DNA from: Kitasatospora aureofaciens
GTDB lineage: Bacteria; Actinomycetota; Actinomycetes; Streptomycetales; Streptomycetaceae
Direction of reading: 5' to 3'
DNA length: 64,000 nt
Assembly (NCBI RefSeq): GCF_001188955.3
Contig: NZ_JPRF03000020.1
Span: forward strand, 1-64,000
Part shown: piece after piece, positions 45,401 through 52,536 of the stretch
Position numbering within the stretch: the first letter of the stretch is position 1
Layout: each line of letters opens with the position of its first letter
Notes under the pieces: model-generated
Seen by the model: only the letters and a program-made list of their open reading frames with translations
The model's database searches: none
Told to the model about the DNA's origin: nothing
Position numbers and translations under genes: made by a program

Positions 45401-46426
45401 CTCGGCCGCTTCCAGGCCGCGCTCGACCTCGACCGGGAGATCCTCGACCAGTTCCGCGAGCTGTTCGGGGACGACAACCCGCGCACGCTCTCCATGGCGA
45501 ACAACCTGGCGATCGACTACCGCCTCGTCGGCGAGAGCGAGGCCGCCCGCGAACTCGACCAGGAGACCCTGGACCGGCGCACCGCCGTGCTCGGGCCCAA
45601 GCACCCGTACACCCTCATCACCAAGTCCGCCCTCGCCCGGGACCTGCGCGAACTCGGCGACTACCGCGGCTCGGTCGACCTGCTCCAGGAGGTCACCGCG
45701 GACTTCGGCGACGGCCTGGACCCGGGCCTGCCCGAGAGCCTGCGCAACGCCAAGTCCCTGGCCGTCTCACTGCGTCGGATGGGCCAGCTCGCCGAGGCCC
45801 GCCGGATCACCAAGGAGACCTACGAGCGCTACCTGGAGCGCTACGGCGCCGACGCCCCCGACGCGCTGGCCTGCGCGCTCAACCTGGCCGCCGACCACAG
45901 CGCCTTCGGCGACAAGGAGGCCGCCCGCGACCTGTGCGCCACCGTCTACGACGGCCACCGGCGGCTGTTCGGCGACGACCACCCCTTCACCCTGGCCTGT
46001 GCCAACAACCTCGGCATCTACCTGCGCGGCAGCGGCGACGTCCGGGGCGCCATCGAGACCGGCCGGGCCACCGTCGAGGGTCTGACCCGATCGGCCGGGC
46101 CGGACCATCCGTACACCCTCAACGCGATGATCAACCTGGCCAACGCCTACGGCGACGCCGGGCAGACCGAACTCGCCGAGGAACTCGGCCGGGCCGCGTA
46201 CGCGGGACTGTGCGCGCGCTACTCCCCGCAGCACCCGGACGCGGTGGCCTGCGAGGCCAACCTGGCGATCACCCTGAGGGCGGCCGGCCGGCACACCCAG
46301 GCCGCCGAACTGCGCGCCCGGGCGATCTCCGAGCTGATCCGGCAGTTCGGCGAGGAGCACCCCAACACGGTGTCCGCGCGGGGCTGGAAGCGGATCAACC
46401 GCGACCTGGAGCCGCAGCCGGTGTGA
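42428..46426 (+). CDS. fxsT: FxsT-type ATPase/NB-ARC/TPR protein (module C)
   Basis: A 1332-residue protein, paralogue of the one at 24.0 kb. It has a 30-residue basic/Ala-rich helix at the N-terminus, a ParA/MinD-like domain with KGGTGRT at 42-48 (again Arg for the P-loop Lys) and DWDLEAPGL, a TIR-like domain (about 361-490) with LYLSYVPEDRMWADWIE, an NB-ARC domain with P-loop GLGGVGKT at 548-555 and WLLIFDNAD, and C-terminal TPRs (about 930-1310) with LGEHHPYTLMTAGSLGAD-type units. It ends RDLEPQPV. The internal TIR-like domain lacks the C-x-x-E (SPAYQRSPQARALW). It is translated with fxsC by overlap. No maturase is near, so it may respond to peptides from modules A or B. Confidence 0.88.
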   Translation: MSENTTRNFRVGAAELAAAREAARRAAEQDRQGRIITFYSYKGGTGRTMALANTAWILAANGFRVLTVDWDLEAPGLAKFFHPFLDPASLAGTTGMMDLIAEYREEALRPVEHAEGWHLDFARVHPHALSLSWPHFPAGGSLDFLSAGQFNRDYSEAVTHLDWDIFYDRFDGGQFFDALKADMSKRYDYVLIDSRTGLSDIAEICTVQMPDDLVVCFTLSDQSIDGASRIAQHIHDRYRDRGIRILPVPMRIDEGEKEKADAGRALARVRFDGLPAGLSGEELAGYWGSVEIPYRPFYAYEEILATFGDQTGTPTSMLAACERLTSMITEGRVTGLPPVDEEVRLRYVDAFTRRRPSVPADLYLSYVPEDRMWADWIESVLTRAGFRVLPRDLSAGTDPREETERGIDSAYRTVAVLSPAYQRSPQARALWESVVNSDPSGTRRQLLPVRVGDVRLTAPFSNRNPVDLVGRDEAQSVQSLLRALGRGEAPLGDAPSGGPRFPGSKPSVWDVPPRNPSFTGRAAVLEQLRNQLRGGMAAVLPTPQTLYGLGGVGKTQVALEYAHRFMSDYDLVWWIDAEQTELVAPALAELARRLGLRVGDSVTEAAEAAREALRRGVPTSRWLLIFDNADEPSEIRRFFPGGSGHILVTSRNQAWTGHAEALEVDVFTRGESVEHLCRRARSLSRADADRVAEAVGDLPLAVEVAAAWLDTTGTPVDTYVSQLHAEAARALAVDHPTDYPTPVAATWNVSIGRLRQQSPAAVRLLQLCAFFAPEPISMNLFYSDQMIRALVKYDADLSDKFMLGKVIQAIGRYALAKVDAGSNSFQVHRLVQAVIRAGMSDDEQEIAVHEVHRILTGARPVLGDTDDPANWPAFDEIWPHLSPSKAHNCDEADTRQLLIDRVRYLWKRGELDRARDLGHALDAEWTSKLGEDDRQTLLLRFQLANVLRSQGSYAEALALDEATLERQRALLGEHHPYTLMTAGSLGADRRALGRFQAALDLDREILDQFRELFGDDNPRTLSMANNLAIDYRLVGESEAARELDQETLDRRTAVLGPKHPYTLITKSALARDLRELGDYRGSVDLLQEVTADFGDGLDPGLPESLRNAKSLAVSLRRMGQLAEARRITKETYERYLERYGADAPDALACALNLAADHSAFGDKEAARDLCATVYDGHRRLFGDDHPFTLACANNLGIYLRGSGDVRGAIETGRATVEGLTRSAGPDHPYTLNAMINLANAYGDAGQTELAEELGRAAYAGLCARYSPQHPDAVACEANLAITLRAAGRHTQAAELRARAISELIRQFGEEHPNTVSARGWKRINRDLEPQPV

Positions 46427-46457
46427 CCGGGGGAGGGGCGGGGTACCCTGCCGGACC

Positions 46458-47420
46458 ATGGATACTCCGCCCCCGGTCCTGGTCACCCGGCGCCCCGCGC
46501 CCGGCGTCCTCGAACGGCTCACCGCCCGGTACGCCGCCACCTGCCGCGAGAGCGACCGGGAGCTGGAGCGGGCCGAACTGCTCGACGCCGTCCGCGGCCG
46601 CCGGGCCGTGCTGACCACCCTCAACACCCGGGTGGACGCCGAGTTCCTGGACGCGGCCGGCCCGCAGCTGGAGATCGTCGCCAACCACGCGGTCGGCTAC
46701 CACAACATCGACCTCGCGGCCTGCGCCGAACGCGGCGTGGTGGTCACCAACACCCCCGGCGTGCTCACCAACGCCACCGCCGAGACCGCCTGGGCGCTGC
46801 TGCTGGCCGCCACCCGCCGGCTCGGCGAGGGCGAACGGCTGCTGCGCTCCGGAACGCCCTGGACCTGGGGCCCGAACTTCCTGCTCGGCCTGGAACTGGC
46901 CGGCACCCCGCTCGGCGTGCTCGGCATGGGCCGGATCGGGCAGTCGGTGGCCCGCCGGGCCCGCGCCTTCGACATGCCGGTCAGCTACCACAACCGCCGC
47001 GAACTGCCCGCCGAGCAGGCCGACGGCGCAGAGTGGAAGCCGCTGGAGGAACTGCTCGCCACCTCGACCGTGCTGGTCGTCACCTGCCCGTGCACCGAGG
47101 AGACCCGGCACCTGCTGGACGCCCGCCGGCTGGCCATGCTGCCGCCCGGCGCGGTGGTGGTCAGCATGACCGCCGGCGTGGTGGACGAGGAGGCGCTGGC
47201 CGCCGCACTGGAGTCCGGGGCGCTGTTCGCCGCCGCCGTGGACAACTTCGAGCACGAGCCGGACGTCCCGTCCGCGCTGCTCGCCCAGGAACGCGCGGTG
47301 CTGGTCCCGCACCTGGGCAGTGCCACCGTCCGCACCCGGCAGGCGATGGGCGGCCTGGCGGTGGACAACATCGTGGCCGTACTCGACGGCTCCGAGCCGC
47401 TGACGCCGGTGAAGCCGTAG
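46458..47420 (+). CDS. D-2-hydroxyacid dehydrogenase family protein with altered catalytic motif
   Basis: A 320-residue NAD(P)-dependent dehydrogenase fold. It has NHAVGYHNIDLAACAERGVV, the dinucleotide-binding GMGRIG (in LGVLGMGRIGQSVARRARAF), the Glu motif DNFEHEP and the His motif PHLGSAT. The usual N-T-A-R-G-x-x-V-D-E segment reads VVSMTAGVVDEEAL, so the catalytic Arg is missing. Family members include glyoxylate/hydroxypyruvate reductases and phosphoglycerate dehydrogenase. With Arg replaced, activity may be lost or changed. It follows fxsT by 31 bp on the same strand and could be co-transcribed, but a functional link is unproven. Confidence 0.8.
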   Translation: MDTPPPVLVTRRPAPGVLERLTARYAATCRESDRELERAELLDAVRGRRAVLTTLNTRVDAEFLDAAGPQLEIVANHAVGYHNIDLAACAERGVVVTNTPGVLTNATAETAWALLLAATRRLGEGERLLRSGTPWTWGPNFLLGLELAGTPLGVLGMGRIGQSVARRARAFDMPVSYHNRRELPAEQADGAEWKPLEELLATSTVLVVTCPCTEETRHLLDARRLAMLPPGAVVVSMTAGVVDEEALAAALESGALFAAAVDNFEHEPDVPSALLAQERAVLVPHLGSATVRTRQAMGGLAVDNIVAVLDGSEPLTPVKP

Positions 47421-47423
47421 CCG

Positions 47424-48290
47424 CTAGCCGGCCGCCCAGGCCAGGGCCGTGGTCATCACCCGGAACGCCCCGAAGTGCGCGGCGCCGGGCTCCAGGAAGA
47501 GCTCGGCGCCGGGGATGTGGTCGGCCAGCCAACGGGAGTGGTCGACCGGCGAGAACTGGTCGTCGGCGCCGTGCCACAGCCAGGTCGGCACCCCGACCGA
47601 CCCGACGTCGAAGCCCCAGTCGGCGGTGAAGGCCAGCACGTCGTCGATCCAGCCGTCCGCGCCGTGCCGGAACGCCTCCCGGTAGTTGCTCTGCAGCATC
47701 CTCCGCAGCCCGCTGTCCGCCACCACCTCCCGGTCGGTACCGGTGAGTTCGGTGCGCAGCCCGTTCAGCAGCCGGACCGGGTCGTCCTTGATCTGCCGGG
47801 AGCGGAACTCCATCGCGTCGGCGATCCGGCCGTGCCCGCGCTCCGCCTCCCGGTAGGCGCGGACGTTGGACGGGGTCATCCCCGCGTACCAGTCCAGGCC
47901 GGTCGCGTTGCGCGGCGCCAGCCCCACCAGCACCGCGACCCGGCTGACCCGCTCCGGCAGCATCGCCGCGCAGGCCAGCGCGTGCGGGCCGCCGCCGGAC
48001 CGGCCCAGCACCGCGAAGCCGTCCAGCCCCAACTCGTCCGCGATGGTGCGCACATCGGCCGCCGCGTGCGACACCCGGCGGCCGAACAGCCGGGTGGAGT
48101 CCCCGTAGCCGGGCCGGTCGTAGGAGATCAGCCGCACCCCCAGCCGGTACAGCACGGTGCTGCGCGGGTGCGGGCCGACCCGGCTGCCGGGCATGCCGTG
48201 CAGCAGGAACACCGGACGGCCGCGCGGGTCGCCGAGGGACTCGACGGCCAGGGCCCGGCCGTCCGACGTCTTGACCATCCGTAACGCCAC
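47424..48290 (-). CDS. Alpha/beta hydrolase
   Basis: A 288-residue alpha/beta hydrolase. The oxyanion region is VFLLHGMPGSRVGPHPRS, the nucleophile elbow is GRSGGGPHALAC (Ser in G-R-S-G-G), and the late acid and His are in WHGADDQFSPVDHSRWLADH and EPGAAHFGAFRV. It is probably an esterase or similar. The GTG at 48288-48290 has GAGGAGGAAC upstream. It lies 10 bp downstream of the SLATT gene on the same strand, so the two form one operon. Its stop codon almost touches that of the dehydrogenase (convergent). Confidence 0.85.
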   Translation of the reverse strand: MALRMVKTSDGRALAVESLGDPRGRPVFLLHGMPGSRVGPHPRSTVLYRLGVRLISYDRPGYGDSTRLFGRRVSHAAADVRTIADELGLDGFAVLGRSGGGPHALACAAMLPERVSRVAVLVGLAPRNATGLDWYAGMTPSNVRAYREAERGHGRIADAMEFRSRQIKDDPVRLLNGLRTELTGTDREVVADSGLRRMLQSNYREAFRHGADGWIDDVLAFTADWGFDVGSVGVPTWLWHGADDQFSPVDHSRWLADHIPGAELFLEPGAAHFGAFRVMTTALAWAAG

Positions 48291-48300
48291 GCGTTCCTCC

Positions 48301-49230
48301 TCAGTGCTCCCGGTCGGTGGTGGTGCGCACCTCCCGGCGGGCCTGCCAGGTGGTGTGCTCGCGGGACACCGCGTCCTCGGCGTCCCGGGCCAGCCGGGCC
48401 CAGATCTCCTCGGCGTCCGGCGACTCCAGGTCCAGCCGGGCGAGTTGGAGGCGGATCAGCTCCAGCTCCTCGGCGGCCAGGCCGTACGCGGCGGCCAGCG
48501 GGCGGTACTGGCGCAGCTGCGCCCAGGCCGTCACCGAGGCGGCCACCGCCGAGACCGTGCCCAGCGCGTCGTAGGTGAACGCGCCGAGCGCCCGCAGCAC
48601 CGCCAGCGCCAGGCCCAGCGCCGGCAGCAGTACGCCCAGCACGCCGGTCCAGTACCCGGCGCGGGCGCAGTAGCGGGCCTTGCTGCGGTACCAGTCGTGC
48701 TGCACCCGGATCCGCTCGTTCAGGTACACCTCGCGGCGCACCGCCAGCGGCTGCCCGCGCAGGTCGCGCATGGCCTCGGTGATCTCGATCCCGTTCGCCG
48801 GCACCGCCACCGGACCGTCCCGGAAGGCGCCCAGCACCCGCGTGAGCTGAAAGCGGTACAGCCCCTCGGCGTCCGGCAGGCTGCGCGGCGGCGGCTGGTA
48901 GGCGTCCGCCCGTACGGCGAACTTCCAGGCCAGCGTCTTCACCGACTCGGCGGCCGCCCGGCCCTCGTACCACAGGCCCTGCGGGTTCTGCCGGCTGATC
49001 ACCACCGCCAGCGCCATCGCGCCCAGGTACCCTGCGGCGGCCGGCCAGGCCCACGGCTCGCCGTCGGCCGAGCCGGTCGCGGCGGCGACCAGCAGCAGCG
49101 CCAGCTCCCAGGCGGAGAGCAGCACCGCGCGGCGCTGGCCGCGCAGCGAGGCCGCGTCGGCGGCCCAGAAGAACTCGGGCAGCAGCTCCCGCTCGCGCAC
49201 CCACCCGGTCCGTCCCGCCCCAGACGCCAT
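48301..49230 (-). CDS. SLATT/DUF4231-domain membrane protein (copy 2)
   Basis: A 309-residue membrane protein with the same plan as the one at 10.4 kb. It has two pairs of helices (about 34-52, 60-75, 195-215, 220-240), QNPQGLWYEGRAAAESVKTL, RREVYLNERIRVQHDWYRSK and the same ending DAVSREHTTWQARR. SLATT-domain proteins are candidate membrane effectors of conflict systems. It lies in an operon with an alpha/beta hydrolase. The duplication of this gene on both sides of the Fxs modules is of note. No partner that would make a nucleotide signal is adjacent. Confidence 0.8.
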   Translation of the reverse strand: MASGAGRTGWVRERELLPEFFWAADAASLRGQRRAVLLSAWELALLLVAAATGSADGEPWAWPAAAGYLGAMALAVVISRQNPQGLWYEGRAAAESVKTLAWKFAVRADAYQPPPRSLPDAEGLYRFQLTRVLGAFRDGPVAVPANGIEITEAMRDLRGQPLAVRREVYLNERIRVQHDWYRSKARYCARAGYWTGVLGVLLPALGLALAVLRALGAFTYDALGTVSAVAASVTAWAQLRQYRPLAAAYGLAAEELELIRLQLARLDLESPDAEEIWARLARDAEDAVSREHTTWQARREVRTTTDREH

Positions 49231-49427
49231 GCTCGGCCCCCACCCGTCGCTCCGGTCCCTCCGCTCTCCTGCCCCGGGCGGCTTCCCGGTACGCCTGGCC
49301 CGGGCCGGGGCGGTCGGCAATGGCCGGGAAGCCCCGGTGAATTGTCCGGTACGGTCCGTAGTCGCACCAGCACCCGAAGTCATGGGTGGTGCCGGTGGCC
49401 GTACCGGTGCCGGCGGGGGTACGGGGC

Positions 49428-50192
49428 TCAGTAGGTGTAGAAGATGCGCTCGGCGTTGTCGGCCATCTGCTTCGCGTTCCACTCGGTGCCCCCCGGGACG
49501 TTGCCGGAGCGGAACAGCGGCGGTGCGGGAGCCTCCCCGGCGGCCGCCCGGTCCGCCAGCCGGCCGACCGCCGAGGCGACCACGGCCTGCATCAGCGCGC
49601 TGGTGACGAGGGTGGAGACCGGGCCGAAGGAGGTCTCGGCGCCCGGGTGGGACAGTTCGCCGTCGCCGACCGCGATCTTGTTGTCCAGCACCACGTCGCA
49701 GTGGTCCTTCAGGTAGGCGCCGGAGGGGTGCGCCGAGGGCACCTCGCCCGGGTAGGCCAGCGAGGTCACGCCGATCACCTTCAGCCCGCGGTCCCGGGCG
49801 TACCGGGCCAGCTCGACCGGCATCACCTGGCGGCCGGACAACGAGATCAGGAACAGCAGGTCCCCGCTGGTCGCCGGGGTCAGGTCCAGGGCCGAGGTGG
49901 CGAGCCCGGAGACCCGCTCCAGCGCGCTGGACAGCGGCGCGGGCATCATCGTCACCCCGGCCATCCCCGGGACGTTCAGCAGGTTCACCGGGACCAGTCC
50001 GCCGGCCCGGTAGACCACGTCCTGGGCCGGCAGCGAGGAGTGCCCGGCGCCGAAGGTGAAGACCCGGCGGCCCTCGGTGATCGCCTCGGCCAGCAGGGCG
50101 GCCGCCGCCTCGATGGTGTCGGCCTCCTCCTCGCGGACCCGGTTCAGGTGGGCGATCGCGGCGTCGAAGTAGCTGCCGACCAGGTCGTTCAT
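49428..50192 (-). CDS. SIS-domain sugar isomerase-like protein (UPF0309)
   Basis: A 254-residue sugar-isomerase (SIS) domain protein. GRRVFTFGAGHSSLPAQDVV (phosphosugar-binding loop), FLISLSGRQVMPVELARYAR and KVIGVTSLAYPGEVPSAHPS are standard. The C-terminus ends NAKQMADNAERIFYTY. It probably binds a phosphorylated sugar or sugar phosphate. Equivalent to the UPF0309 gene of other streptomycetes, and as there it is divergent from the dmdR gene. The start at MNDLVGSYFDAAI has GAAGG upstream. Confidence 0.85.
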   Translation of the reverse strand: MNDLVGSYFDAAIAHLNRVREEEADTIEAAAALLAEAITEGRRVFTFGAGHSSLPAQDVVYRAGGLVPVNLLNVPGMAGVTMMPAPLSSALERVSGLATSALDLTPATSGDLLFLISLSGRQVMPVELARYARDRGLKVIGVTSLAYPGEVPSAHPSGAYLKDHCDVVLDNKIAVGDGELSHPGAETSFGPVSTLVTSALMQAVVASAVGRLADRAAAGEAPAPPLFRSGNVPGGTEWNAKQMADNAERIFYTY

Positions 50193-50414
50193 CGGTTGCC
50201 TTCGCTCTCTGCCGGTGAGGGGGCCGGCCGGGTGGGGCGGCCGGGGGTGGTCCAGACCGCCAGTGGAGAAAGCTACGGCGAGCACGGTCGCGCCCCGGCG
50301 GCACCGCTGTCAACAGGAACGAAAACGGGTGGCGGAAGCCCCCGGGCGGGTCCGGTTGTCGGTGCGGTACGTCAGAATTGGCGGTGAGGACACCGAAGAA
50401 CGGAGCCAGCGGCG

Positions 50415-51107
50415 ATGTCTGGGCTGATCGACACCACTGAGATGTACCTTCGCACCATCCTGGAGCTGGAGGAAGAGGGCATCGTCCCGATGCGTGCCCG
50501 GATCGCGGAGCGCCTGGAACAGAGCGGCCCCACGGTCAGCCAGACGGTCGGCCGGATGGAGCGCGACGGGCTGCTCCAGGTCGCCGGGGACCGCCACCTC
50601 GAACTCACCGAGGAGGGCCGCCGGCTCGCCGTGCGCGTCATGCGCAAGCACCGCATCGCCGAGTGCCTGCTCGTCGACGTGATCGGCCTGGAGTGGGAGC
50701 AGGTGCACGAGGAGGCCTGCCGCTGGGAGCACGTGATGAGCGAGACGGTCGAGCGCAAGGTGCTCGCCATGCTCGGCCACCCGACCCAGTCCCCGTACGG
50801 CAACCCGATCCCGGGCCTGGACGAGCTGGGCGACACCAAGGCCGAGGGCGAGGGCTTCGACGCCGCGCTCGTCCCGCTGGACTCCGTCAAGCCCGGTGAG
50901 ACCGGGGCGGACGTGGTGGTCCGCCGGATCGGCGAGCCGATCCAGACCGACAGCGCGCTGATGAGCACCCTGCGCCGGGCCGGCATCCGGCCGGGCTCGA
51001 CGGTCAAGGTGACCACCGGGGTCGGCGGTGTGCTGGTCGGCAGCGGCGAGAACGCGGCGGAACTGGGCAAGGACATCGCCCAGCACGTGTTCGTCGCCCA
51101 GGGCTGA
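50415..51107 (+). CDS. dmdR1: DmdR1-type iron-dependent regulator (DtxR family)
   Basis: A 230-residue metal-dependent repressor. The N-terminal winged HTH is IDTTEMYLRTILELEEEGIV, then ARIAERLEQSGPTVSQTVGR. The metal-binding and dimer domain has HRIAECLLVDVIGLEWEQVH and EEACRWEHVMSETVERKV with metal ligands (His, Cys, Glu). A C-terminal SH3-like domain follows (about 150-230, including SVKPGETGADVVVRRIGEPI). In Streptomyces DmdR1 represses siderophore genes when iron is sufficient. In S. coelicolor the opposite strand of dmdR1 carries adm; a long antisense frame is open here too (50310-51086, minus). Confidence 0.9.
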   Translation: MSGLIDTTEMYLRTILELEEEGIVPMRARIAERLEQSGPTVSQTVGRMERDGLLQVAGDRHLELTEEGRRLAVRVMRKHRIAECLLVDVIGLEWEQVHEEACRWEHVMSETVERKVLAMLGHPTQSPYGNPIPGLDELGDTKAEGEGFDAALVPLDSVKPGETGADVVVRRIGEPIQTDSALMSTLRRAGIRPGSTVKVTTGVGGVLVGSGENAAELGKDIAQHVFVAQG

Positions 51108-51526
51108 GGGCTCCGGCCTGCCGCTTCCTCCGCGACTCCCGCTGCGACAGCGCCGGGCCGGTACTGACGATCGGGGCCCGCTGCTCCCCGTGCAGCGGGC
51201 CCTTCCCGTCCTCCCCGTTCCCCTCCGCCCCTCCTGGTCCCCTCCACCGCCTCGCCCGGCTTCCCCGTCCGAGCGACCCTTCCGGCGTCCCCTCGCACCG
51301 GAATTCCTCCCCTCGGCCGATCATGGCAATCCTTGAGCGCTGTCACTCGTACGAGGGGCTTTTCCGGTTGACCAGCGGGTAGACCGAAGCCTTATCCGCA
51401 AATGCGTATGACGGGCCCCGTCTCCGGTGGGAGACAAGGCCCGTCACTCGCGCGCGTTGTGTCGCGCAGTGCTCGCCCTCACCCGATCGGCTCAGGGCGG
51501 CAGGATCCGGGGGCCGCTGCCCGGGG
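51108..51526. other. Gap between dmdR1 and the Prim-Pol gene, with a terminator-like hairpin
   Basis: About 420 bp without a gene. The only structure seen is an imperfect hairpin at 51411-51444 (ACGGGCC..GTCTCC / GGAGAC..GGCCCGT with a 2-base internal mismatch and a 4-nt loop), which may end the convergent transcripts. Confidence 0.55.
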
Positions 51527-52231
51527 TCAGACCCCGGCTGGCTGGGCGGCCTGGAGCTGCTGGGCGGGCGCCTCGCGGCCGCAGGCGTACGCCAGCGGGC
51601 TGATCAGCTCGGCGGCGTCCGGCAGCCAGCGGTTGGACTCGGAGGGGGAGCGGGCCCACTGGGCGTAGCCGGTGGAGCCGACCCGGGACGGCGGGGCGAC
51701 CGTCCAGTCCCCCTCGCCGCGGGCGACCAGGTCCAGCCGCCCGGGCGGCCAGCCCAGCTTGCGGAGCATCTCCGGCAGCTTGGCCGCGACCCCGGGCAGC
51801 ACCAGGAAGTGCAGCCGCCGCCCGAGCCGCCCGGGCGAGGACGGCAGCACCGCGACCGGGCCGAGCTGGAGGTCCATCCGCTCCATCCGGGCCAGCGCCA
51901 GGCACCCGGCCGTCTCCGGCACGTCCAGGACGTCGAAGGACCGGCCGGTGGGCAGCAGGATCGACGCCCGGGGCCGTTCGGTCCACCAGCGCCGCACCGC
52001 GCCCGGCCCGGCGCTCGCCCGGCGGGCCCAGTCCGCGTCCATCGGGTGGGCTCCCGGCAGCGCGCAGCGCGGGTCGCCGCAGGAGCAGCGGGCGGGCCCG
52101 TCGCCGTCGATCAGCCAGGCGCCCGGGGCCACCTCCCAGTGGCGGTTCTCGGCGTAGCCGACGGCTTCGATCAGCAGCGGGGGCGGGCCGGCGGTCTCGT
52201 CCTGGCCGGGGGCGTCGGGGATCTCTTCCAC
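51527..52231 (-). CDS. Bifunctional DNA primase/polymerase-like (Prim-Pol) protein
   Basis: A 234-residue protein. It has a Cys-rich segment ARCSCGDPRCALPGAHPM, RRWWTERPRASILLPTGRSF-DVLDVPE, and GDWTVAPPSRVGSTGYAQWA. This is the stand-alone Prim-Pol (PF09250-like) domain with Asp in F-D-V-L-D-V in place of the D-x-D metal site. Streptomycetes encode many such small Prim-Pol proteins, of unclear role. It is divergent from the regulator at 52537 with 305 bp between; no regulatory motif was identified in that gap. Confidence 0.75.
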   Translation of the reverse strand: MEEIPDAPGQDETAGPPPLLIEAVGYAENRHWEVAPGAWLIDGDGPARCSCGDPRCALPGAHPMDADWARRASAGPGAVRRWWTERPRASILLPTGRSFDVLDVPETAGCLALARMERMDLQLGPVAVLPSSPGRLGRRLHFLVLPGVAAKLPEMLRKLGWPPGRLDLVARGEGDWTVAPPSRVGSTGYAQWARSPSESNRWLPDAAELISPLAYACGREAPAQQLQAAQPAGV

Positions 52232-52536
52232 GGGCTGCTCAACTACCGTGTGTGAGGCTGGTTACGGGCCGGGGGCCCCCGGTCGGCCGCATCCCGGCAA
52301 TGTCACCCGAACCGGTGACTCACGCGAGTTGGTGCGGGCGGCGGCGGGCGCAGCGGGGGCGCACGGAAGCATTTCCCAGGGCGCGCGGGGGGTGCGGTTC
52401 GTCACCGTGGGTATCCCGCTGACGTTGCTGATCGCTAACCTGGTGTCAGATTCCTTGGACGGTCGGACAGTCGGCAACAGATCAGCACATCGTCGCCCGC
52501 CGGCCGGGACCGGAGGGTGTGGGGAGGCGAAGCCCA

